Source: Candidatus Bipolaricaulota bacterium
GTDB taxonomy: Bacteria; Bipolaricaulota; Bipolaricaulia; Bipolaricaulales; Bipolaricaulaceae
NCBI GenBank assembly: GCA_015661965.1
Contig: DQVA01000059.1
Coordinates: forward strand, 1-5,105
DNA: 5,105 bases
Direction: 5' to 3'
The stretch's first letter is position 1, and every line of letters starts with the position of its first letter. Below are positions 1-4,555 of this stretch, one piece after another. The notes beneath the pieces are model-generated. The model ran no database searches, had not been told where the DNA came from, and saw only the letters and a list, made by a program, of their open reading frames with translations. A program made the position numbers and the translations under genes.

Positions 1-992
1 ACCCCCCGCCCCTCTCCCTCCACCCGGGCCAGCAAACTCAGGGCCGCCTCCGCGATCAAGAGCGCATGGTCGGTAGGCTCCGGCAGCCGCAGCTGGCGGG
101 TGTTGGTGGTGAAATCGGACCAGCGGACCTTGAGCCGCACCACCCGCCCCAATAGCCCATCGGCCCTGAGCCTACCCGCTACCTTGAGGGCCAAGGCCCG
201 TACCTGCCCCCGGATCTCCTCCGGGTCGTAAAGATCTTCGGGATAAGTGATCTCCTGGGAGATGCTTTTGGCCTCTCGCTCAGCGGCCACCGGGGAATCG
301 TCCAGTCCGCGGGCCAGCCGCCACAAATGGGCCCCGGTACGGGGGCCGAACCAAGAGGTGAGCAAGGATACGTCCACCGCCCGCAGGTCCGCTACAGTGC
401 AGACCCCCTTGGCTGCCAACCGTCGGGCGGTCTTGGGGCCGATGCCCCATAGCCTGTCCACCGGCAGCGGGTCCAGGAACCCCTGCACGTCCTCGGGCTT
501 CACGATCAACAGCCCCCCGGGCTTGGCCGAGTCCGAGGCCAGCTTGGCCAAAAGCTTGTTCTGGGCCAAGCCCACGGAACAGGTGAGCCCCAGCTCCTGG
601 GGGATGCGGGCATGGAGCTCCCGCGCCACCCGCTCAGGGGGGCCGTGCAACCCTTCGGTGCCGGTGAGATCCAAAAACGCCTCGTCCAGGGAGACCGGCT
701 CCACCAACGGTGTGTACTCGGAGAGGATCCCCTGGATTTTCGTGGCCAGTTCCTGGTACCGCTCAAAGCGGGGGGCGATGAATGCCCCGTGGGGGCAGAG
801 CTTCCTCGCCTTGGCCATGGGCATGGCGGAATGCACCCCGAAGGCCCGCGCCTCGTAGGAGGCGGTGGCCACCACCCCCCGGGGGCCCAACCCCCCCACA
901 ATCACCGGTTTCCCCTTCAGGGAAGGGTCATCCAACTGCTCCACGGACGCGTAGAAGGCGTCCATGTCCACGTGGAGGATCCAGCGGCTCAC
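1..992 (-). CDS. dinB: DNA polymerase IV (Y-family translesion polymerase), C-terminus cut by window edge
   Basis: Error-prone Y-family polymerase that copies past damaged template bases in the cytoplasm. The frame is open from a GTG at 992-990 to the window edge, giving 330 residues without a stop. The N-terminus reads HVDMDAFYASVE, so D9 is the first metal-binding aspartate and Y14 sits at the steric-gate position that excludes ribonucleotides. VATASYEARAFGV (41-53) is the fingers/palm signature, and SLDEAFLD (101-108) supplies catalytic D103 and E104. GLAQNKLLAKLAS (141-153) and KPGG (157-160) follow. GIGPKTARRL (183-192) is the helix-hairpin-helix of the thumb, and about 240-330 is the little-finger domain. 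Family members are about 340-400 residues, so the missing part is short and would include any clamp-binding tail. The next in-frame ATG (M10) would remove D9, so the GTG start is preferred, although its ribosome site is weak (AGGGGG at 1005-1010, 12 bases away). The gene lies 16 bases behind the lipoprotein gene and probably shares its transcript. Confidence 0.96.
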   Translation of the reverse strand, partial: MSRWILHVDMDAFYASVEQLDDPSLKGKPVIVGGLGPRGVVATASYEARAFGVHSAMPMAKARKLCPHGAFIAPRFERYQELATKIQGILSEYTPLVEPVSLDEAFLDLTGTEGLHGPPERVARELHARIPQELGLTCSVGLAQNKLLAKLASDSAKPGGLLIVKPEDVQGFLDPLPVDRLWGIGPKTARRLAAKGVCTVADLRAVDVSLLTSWFGPRTGAHLWRLARGLDDSPVAAEREAKSISQEITYPEDLYDPEEIRGQVRALALKVAGRLRADGLLGRVVRLKVRWSDFTTNTRQLRLPEPTDHALLIAEAALSLLARVEGEGRG

Positions 993-1008
993 GCCCTGAT
1001 CGTACCCC

Positions 1009-2052
1009 CTACCTCGACGGCTCCGCCAGGAGCTCACGCCAGCCGGTCCCGTCCCAGCGTCGCAAGCTATACCCTCCCTCTGCCCGTTCCAGCGCCACGC
1101 TGATCCCCGCGTTTCCCCACCGAACCCAAACCACCCCCTCGCTCCCGGGGAGCGGGGCGACTGTCTCGCCCTCGAGGTCGTAGATGTAAGCGAGCTGGGT
1201 GCCGTCCGGAGTGCCGGCCGTGAACGCCAATCTCCGGCCGTCCGGGGAGAAGGAGGGGGCCAAGGCGGGGGTGGCCAGCCGCTCGGCGGTCCCCCCTACC
1301 AGGTCCACCAAATAAAGGCTGGTAATGGGGTCCACCTCCGGGGAGATGAGCCCGGGACGGTCCGCCACTACCAGGGCCAGGAACTCCCCGGTAGGCGAGA
1401 TGTCCAGGAACAGCCGCGGCCACAGGAACAGAAACAACTGGCAATCCTCCTCCGGACAGTGGAAGCTTGCCAGTACCTCCCCGGCCGGCCCCCTGAGCTC
1501 CCCCGCTGAACTTATGAGGAAGAGCCCATCCGGGGATGGTAGATAGGCAAGGACGTCGGAGAAAAGGAGCTCGTCCTGGCCACTGGAGAGGTCCAGCCGA
1601 TGTAGCTCGGACTTCTCCTCGGGGGCAGCGATGTACAACACCGCGCTCCCCGTCTGCTCGTACCGAGGGGACACCAATGGGTAATCCGCCCGCAACAAAA
1701 CCTGCGGCTCACCGACAAGGGGCAGGCGCACCAACCGCCATTCCTTGGGGGTGTTAAACTCCCCCTCCACTTCCAATATCACCCCCACAAGCTCGTCCCC
1801 GGCCGGGGACCAGCTGAGGTCGCCGGCCCCTTCCCGGTCTTCGAGGTTAAGGAGCTGCCTCTCCAACACACCTTCCTCATCGAAAAGGCAGATGGCCCCA
1901 CCGGTGAAGAACAGGTCGTAACCGCCGGCGGGATCCAGGACCACCGCCAGCTTCCCCTCAGGGCCCTCTTCAACCAGATTTAAGGGAAACAAACACCCGG
2001 GGATCGCAAGCAGGCCCGCCAAGAGCACCACCGCCACAACCACCCTCGTCAT
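1009..2052 (-). CDS. Predicted lipoprotein with a WD40/PD40-like beta-propeller
   Basis: A 347-residue exported protein of unknown specific function. The N-terminus has T2-R3, a hydrophobic core (4-17) and a lipobox ending IPGC, so C20 is the likely lipidated residue after signal peptidase II cleavage. The mature part carries repeated blade motifs of the TolB/PD40 kind: LSWSPAGDELVGV (79-91), YLPSPDGLFLIS (170-181), LDISPTGEFLALV (216-228), PSFSPDGRRLAFT (266-278, the best match) and a degenerate VRWGNAGISVAL (310-321). Another possible blade lies near 125-142. This suggests about six blades and a membrane-anchored propeller outside the cytoplasm. C199 and C204 (CPEEDC) could form a local disulfide. 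The ATG is well supported by a perfect AGGAGGTGA upstream. It is the first gene of a leftward pair with dinB. Such propellers usually act in binding or scaffolding; I see no catalytic motif and cannot say it is TolB, since there are no pal or tolQRA neighbours. Confidence 0.85.
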   Translation of the reverse strand: MTRVVVAVVLLAGLLAIPGCLFPLNLVEEGPEGKLAVVLDPAGGYDLFFTGGAICLFDEEGVLERQLLNLEDREGAGDLSWSPAGDELVGVILEVEGEFNTPKEWRLVRLPLVGEPQVLLRADYPLVSPRYEQTGSAVLYIAAPEEKSELHRLDLSSGQDELLFSDVLAYLPSPDGLFLISSAGELRGPAGEVLASFHCPEEDCQLFLFLWPRLFLDISPTGEFLALVVADRPGLISPEVDPITSLYLVDLVGGTAERLATPALAPSFSPDGRRLAFTAGTPDGTQLAYIYDLEGETVAPLPGSEGVVWVRWGNAGISVALERAEGGYSLRRWDGTGWRELLAEPSR

Positions 2053-2056
2053 AGGC

Positions 2057-2065
2057 TCACCTCCT
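2057..2065 (-). promoter_or_regulatory. Ribosome binding site of the lipoprotein gene
   Basis: On the minus strand this reads AGGAGGTGA, a full complement to the 3' end of 16S rRNA, four bases before the ATG at 2052-2050. It fixes the start of the lipoprotein gene and implies efficient translation. Confidence 0.9.
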
Positions 2066-2072
2066 CCCCATC

Positions 2073-2101
2073 AGCTTAGTCCGCCCCGCCGCAGGAGACA
2101 A
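2073..2101 (-). promoter_or_regulatory. Candidate promoter for the lipoprotein-dinB pair
   Basis: On the minus strand TTGTCT (2101-2096) is followed by a 17-bp spacer and TAAGCT (2078-2073). The -35 box matches the housekeeping consensus at 4 of 6 positions and the -10 at only 3 of 6, but the spacing is ideal and the -35 is identical to that of the stronger promoter at 4489-4517. Initiation near 2066 would give a very short leader of about 13 bases, starting at the ribosome site. Tentative. Confidence 0.35.
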
Positions 2102-2127
2102 CACGCTGGCGATCATGGGCGATGCGT

Positions 2128-2133
2128 TAAACT
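2128..2133 (+). promoter_or_regulatory. Candidate -10 box for the diiron protein gene
   Basis: TAAACT matches the -10 consensus at 4 of 6 positions and lies 15 bases before the ribosome site, in the AT-richest patch of a GC-rich divergent region. Only a poor -35 (CTGGCG at 2106-2111, spacer 16) is visible. Short inverted arms GCGT (2124-2127) and ACGC (2137-2140) flank it, which may be chance. Confidence 0.3.
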
Positions 2134-2147
2134 GGTACGCGGACGGA

Positions 2148-2155
2148 AAGGAGGT
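2148..2155 (+). promoter_or_regulatory. Ribosome binding site of the diiron protein gene
   Basis: AAGGAGGT lies five bases before the ATG at 2161. It is a near-perfect Shine-Dalgarno sequence and selects this start over an ATG at 2115, which opens a different reading frame and has no such site. Confidence 0.9.
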
Positions 2156-2160
2156 CTACT

Positions 2161-2655
2161 ATGGGGGGACAGCTGGAGGGGATCGTGAAACAGGCCATCC
2201 TGCTCGAGCAGCGGGGTCGGGACTTCTACCGCGGGGTGGCCACCCAGGCCGAGGCCGAGGCGGTGCGGGAGATCTTCGCCACCATGGCCGAGGAGGAGGA
2301 GCGACACATCCAGGCCCTGGCCGAGCTGGGCAAGACGCTCCTGGCCGAGGAGGGCGGCTCATTGCCCCTGCCCCAAGTCCAGCCCGCCCTCACGGTGGAG
2401 GCGGTGCTCACCGATGAGGTAAAGCGGGGAATCCGGGAGGCGGGCTACGAAGCCGCCGCCATCTACGCCGCCATGGCGCTGGAGGAAAAGGCCGTGGCCT
2501 TCTACTCCGAGCAAGCGCGTGCCTCTCAAGGCGAGGTGGCGAAGCTGTTCAGCTGGCTGGCCGATTGGGAGCGGACGCACCTGGAGCTGCTGATGGCGCT
2601 GGACGAGGACCTGAGACAGCGGGTGTGGCAAGATCGCCGCTTCTGGCCCTTTTAG
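2161..2655 (+). CDS. Ferritin-like / rubrerythrin-type diiron protein without a rubredoxin domain
   Basis: A 164-residue, Glu/Ala-rich helical protein of the ferritin-like superfamily. Two similar halves each give a metal-binding helix pair. The first has LLEQRGRDFY (E16) and EEEERH (E46, H49). The second has LEEKAVAFY (E108, or E109) and DWERTH (E137, H140). E16, E46, H49, E108, E137 and H140 form the complete E/ExxH, E/ExxH ligand pattern of a non-haem diiron site, with the two halves as an internal pseudo-repeat. Residues about 65-85 form a Pro-containing linker. There is no CxxC pair, so the rubredoxin domain of classical rubrerythrin is absent. The protein has no cysteine at all and ends in an aromatic RFWPF tail. 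No signal peptide is seen, so it is likely cytoplasmic. Rubrerythrin relatives reduce peroxide or protect against oxygen in anaerobes; that role here is inference, as no redox partner gene is present. It is a single-gene unit, divergent from the lipoprotein gene. Confidence 0.88.
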   Translation: MGGQLEGIVKQAILLEQRGRDFYRGVATQAEAEAVREIFATMAEEEERHIQALAELGKTLLAEEGGSLPLPQVQPALTVEAVLTDEVKRGIREAGYEAAAIYAAMALEEKAVAFYSEQARASQGEVAKLFSWLADWERTHLELLMALDEDLRQRVWQDRRFWPF

Positions 2656-2791
2656 CCGGGGACCTGCCAGGGGCTAACATGCCCCGGGGGCTGTAGCCCG
2701 CTTTCTCCGGAACGGGACTCCGGCTGTGCGATGCCGTGTCCGGTGCCCTGACGTTGTGCCGTGGGGGGAACTGGGATAGCTTTTCCCCGCC
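2656..2791 (+). other. 136-base intergenic region with several inverted repeats, before smpB
   Basis: No gene is supported here and no tRNA or tmRNA signature is visible. Several hairpins can be drawn: GGGGC (2670-2674) with GCCCC (2681-2685) around TAACAT; GGGC (2688-2691) with GCCC (2696-2699) around TGTA; and an enclosing pair CCGGGGA (2656-2662) with TCTCCGG (2704-2710), which has one G-U pair. Together they would make a three-way junction directly after the diiron gene's stop codon. A competing hairpin pairs CCGGA (2707-2711) with TCCGG (2719-2723). No U-tract follows, so this is not a canonical intrinsic terminator. In GC-rich DNA short stems also arise by chance. Confidence 0.4.
2754..2782 (+). 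promoter_or_regulatory. Candidate promoter giving a near-leaderless smpB transcript
   Basis: TTGTGC (2754-2759), a 17-bp spacer and TAGCTT (2777-2782) precede the smpB ATG at 2792. Each box matches the consensus at 3 of 6 positions only. Initiation about seven bases after the -10 would fall near 2789, leaving almost no leader. This fits the lack of a Shine-Dalgarno sequence before smpB. An alternative reading is that GGGGAA (2765-2770) and TTCCCC (2783-2788) form a transcribed hairpin just before the start codon. Confidence 0.3.
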
Positions 2792-3259
2792 ATGCCCAGG
2801 AAGGTGGTGGCCCGCAATCGCCGTGCCCGCCGCGATTACGCGGTGGAAGAAACCTACGAGGCCGGGATCGCCCTCACCGGCTCGGAGGTGAAGTCGGTGC
2901 GGGCGGGGCGGGTGTCCCTGGACGAGGCCTACGCCAAGGTGGAGGAGGGGGAGGTGTGGCTGCACGGGATGCACATCGCCCCCTACCAGCCCAGCTCCTA
3001 CTTTGGCCACGATCCGGAGCGGCCAAGGAAACTCCTCCTGAAACGTCGGGAGATCGCCCGCCTGATGGGCAAGGTGACCCGAGCCGGCTATACCCTGGTC
3101 CCCCTGTCCCTCTATTTCAACGAGCGGGGCTATGCCAAGGTGGAGCTGGCCTTGGCCAAGGGCAGGACCAAGGTGGACAAGCGCCGCAAGATCATCGAGG
3201 AGGAGGAGGAGCGGCGGGCCCGGGAGGCCATGAAGCGCTTTGAGCGGGGGGCCCGGTGA
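2792..3259 (+). CDS. smpB: SsrA-binding protein SmpB (trans-translation)
   Basis: SmpB binds the tRNA-like domain of tmRNA and delivers it to stalled ribosomes, which are rescued while the unfinished protein is tagged for degradation. The 155-residue length is typical. Hallmarks seen in order: a basic N-terminus (RNRRARRDY, 8-16); YEAGIALTGSEVKSVRAG (22-39), the family's signature beta-strand and helix; HIAPY (61-65); RPRKLLLKRREI (77-88); then GYTLVPLSLYFNERGYAKVELALAKG (99-124) and KVDKRR (127-132). The C-terminal tail (about 130-155) is strongly charged with a run of five glutamates, and should form the helix that enters the mRNA channel. No good ribosome site precedes the ATG, unlike the neighbouring genes. 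The stop codon overlaps the start of the dGTPase gene. The tmRNA gene often lies near smpB, but I do not see it in this window. Confidence 0.97.
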   Translation: MPRKVVARNRRARRDYAVEETYEAGIALTGSEVKSVRAGRVSLDEAYAKVEEGEVWLHGMHIAPYQPSSYFGHDPERPRKLLLKRREIARLMGKVTRAGYTLVPLSLYFNERGYAKVELALAKGRTKVDKRRKIIEEEEERRAREAMKRFERGAR

Positions 3260-4443
3260 CGGTACGGGAGGAACTGGAGCGGCGGGAGGACCGGGATCTG
3301 GCCCCGTATGCGGTGCGCTCGTTCCGCTCCCGGGGACGGGATCATCCGGTGGAACCAGATGGGCTGCGCACCGAGTTCCAGCGGGACCGGGACCGCATCA
3401 TCCACTGCAAGGCCTTCCGCAGGCTGGAGTACAAGACCCAGGTGTTCGTGATCCACGAAGGAGATCACTACCGCACCCGGCTCACCCACTCCCTGGAAGT
3501 GGCTCAGATCGGCACCACCATCGCCCGGGCGCTGGGCCTGAACGCGGACCTGGTGGAGGCGATCGCCCTGGGTCATGACCTGGGCCACACCCCGTTCGGC
3601 CACTCCGGGGAGGAGGCCTTAGATGAGCTTGTGCCGGGCGGCTTTCGCCACTACGAGCACTCGGTACGGGTGGTGGAGGAGCTGGAGGAAGCTTATCTCC
3701 ATCAGGGACACCGGGGGCTGAACCTCACCTGGGAGGTACGGGAGGGGATCCTCAAACACGCCATATGGAAGCACCGTCTGGATCCGGCCAAGTTCAAGCA
3801 ACTGGAACCGGAGCGCCTGCCTACCCTGGAGGGCCAGGTGATAAACGTGGCCGATCCGGTGGCGTTCATCTCCCACGACCTGGACGATGGCCTGCGGGCC
3901 GGGATTTTGGAAGAAAGGGACTTCAAGAGCCTGCGGATCTATAAAGCGCTCCGGAGGAAGGGATCGGGCCCTTTCCGACGCAAAGTGATCCCGTTCCTGG
4001 TCCACGACGTGATCGCGCATACCCGTATGCGGATTGATAAACTGGGCATACGGGCCCCCCAGGATGCCCGGGAGCTTCCGGAGCTCACGGTGTGTTTCTC
4101 CCCCCGGGTGCAACGGATGTTCACCGAGCTCCATGAGTTCCTGTTCCAACGGTTTTACTACAACTACCGCGTGCTGAGAATGCGCCAGCGGGGGATCGAG
4201 ACGGTGCGCCTCCTGTGGCGTGCGTTCACCCGGGACCCCCGGCTCCTGCCGCCGGACACCGCCAGGCTGATCCGGGAGAAGGTAGCCGCCCTCCCCGCTG
4301 ACCTCCCCTTGGAAGAGAGGGAAGGGCGGGAAGAGCGGATCGTGCAGGAGGTGGTGCGGGACTACATCGCCGGCATGACCGACAGATTCGCTTTTCGCAC
4401 CGCAGCCGAGCTGGCCCCTCCCGGTGCCTTACCGCAGGGGTGA
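3256..4443 (+). CDS. dgt: Deoxyguanosinetriphosphate triphosphohydrolase-like protein (HD domain)
   Basis: HD-superfamily hydrolase that removes the whole triphosphate from dGTP or other dNTPs, controlling the nucleotide pool in the cytoplasm. The 395-residue length fits the type-2 dGTPase-like family. Metal ligands are visible: H78 in RTRLTHSLEV, H107-D108 in LGHDLGHTPFGHSGEEAL (which also has H111 and H116), and D200 in NVADPVAFISHDLDDGLRAG. The N-terminal part has RTEFQRDRDRIIHCKAFRRLEYKTQVF (38-64), typical of the family, and the C-terminus carries DYIAGMTDRFA (369-379). The substrate-pocket segment reads GGFRHYEHSVRVVEELE (128-144), where many relatives have HNEQS or HYEQS. The start is the GTG at 3256, inside the last codons of smpB; the GTGA overlap implies translational coupling. 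Actual nucleotide specificity cannot be read from sequence, and broad dNTPase activity is possible. Confidence 0.94.
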   Translation: MTVREELERREDRDLAPYAVRSFRSRGRDHPVEPDGLRTEFQRDRDRIIHCKAFRRLEYKTQVFVIHEGDHYRTRLTHSLEVAQIGTTIARALGLNADLVEAIALGHDLGHTPFGHSGEEALDELVPGGFRHYEHSVRVVEELEEAYLHQGHRGLNLTWEVREGILKHAIWKHRLDPAKFKQLEPERLPTLEGQVINVADPVAFISHDLDDGLRAGILEERDFKSLRIYKALRRKGSGPFRRKVIPFLVHDVIAHTRMRIDKLGIRAPQDARELPELTVCFSPRVQRMFTELHEFLFQRFYYNYRVLRMRQRGIETVRLLWRAFTRDPRLLPPDTARLIREKVAALPADLPLEEREGREERIVQEVVRDYIAGMTDRFAFRTAAELAPPGALPQG

Positions 4444-4446
4444 CCC

Positions 4447-4468
4447 CGCGGCCGCCGGCTAGGCCGTG
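4447..4468 (+). terminator. Possible hairpin terminator after dgt
   Basis: CGCGGCC (4447-4453) pairs with GGCCGTG (4462-4468), seven base pairs including one G-U, around an 8-base loop, starting three bases after the dgt stop codon. The position suits a terminator, but no U-tract follows, so it may instead be a 3' end stabiliser or chance in GC-rich DNA. Confidence 0.3.
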
Positions 4469-4472
4469 CCTG

Positions 4473-4543
4473 AACGTAAGGAAAATACTTGTCTCGCTGG
4501 CGGTAACTACCTAGAATGGTGTCAGCTCCTTTAACGTAGGGAA
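4473..4543 (+). repeat. Pair of 11-bp direct repeats flanking the promoter
   Basis: AACGTAAGGAA at 4473-4483 and AACGTAGGGAA at 4533-4543 differ at one base and start exactly 60 bp apart. The first ends five bases before the -35 box; the second lies downstream of the expected transcription start and runs into the ribosome site. The layout would suit a regulator binding at two operators, though the second copy's GGGAA also contributes to the Shine-Dalgarno region. Confidence 0.45.
4489..4517 (+). promoter_or_regulatory. Promoter of the secreted Cys/Pro-rich protein gene
   Basis: TTGTCT (4489-4494), a 17-bp spacer and TAGAAT (4512-4517) match the housekeeping sigma consensus at 4 of 6 and 5 of 6 positions with optimal spacing. 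The region is the AT-richest intergenic stretch in the window. Transcription should start near 4524, giving a leader of about 32 bases. A small inverted repeat, GGTA-AC-TACC (4502-4511), abuts the -10 box. Confidence 0.7.
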
Positions 4544-4549
4544 GGGGGG
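4542..4549 (+). promoter_or_regulatory. Ribosome binding site of the secreted protein gene
   Basis: AAGGGGGG lies six bases before the ATG at 4556. It is a G-rich Shine-Dalgarno variant, and it supports this start together with the signal peptide that follows. Confidence 0.65.
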
Positions 4550-4555
4550 CGGCGC

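Noticed and set aside
247..858. 203-codon plus-strand open frame over the dinB region
   Set aside because: It is antisense to a Y-family polymerase frame with all catalytic motifs, and its translation is Ser/Arg/Pro-rich with no domain character, as expected for a shadow in GC-rich DNA.
506..901. 131-codon minus-strand frame rich in Pro, Trp and Arg
   Set aside because: It overlaps dinB in another frame on the same strand; its composition is that of a frame-shifted GC-rich gene.
2656..2760. Possible tRNA or tmRNA fragment before smpB
   Set aside because: There is no T-loop consensus, no CCA end and no acceptor stem of proper geometry; the hairpins do not form a cloverleaf.
2549..3010. 153-codon minus-strand frame across the diiron-smpB junction
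   Set aside because: It is antisense to two well supported genes, has no ribosome site of note and shows low-complexity His/Gly/Pro composition.
3619..4149. 176-codon minus-strand frame inside dgt
   Set aside because: It lies wholly antisense to the conserved dGTPase coding sequence and its translation shows no recognisable motif.
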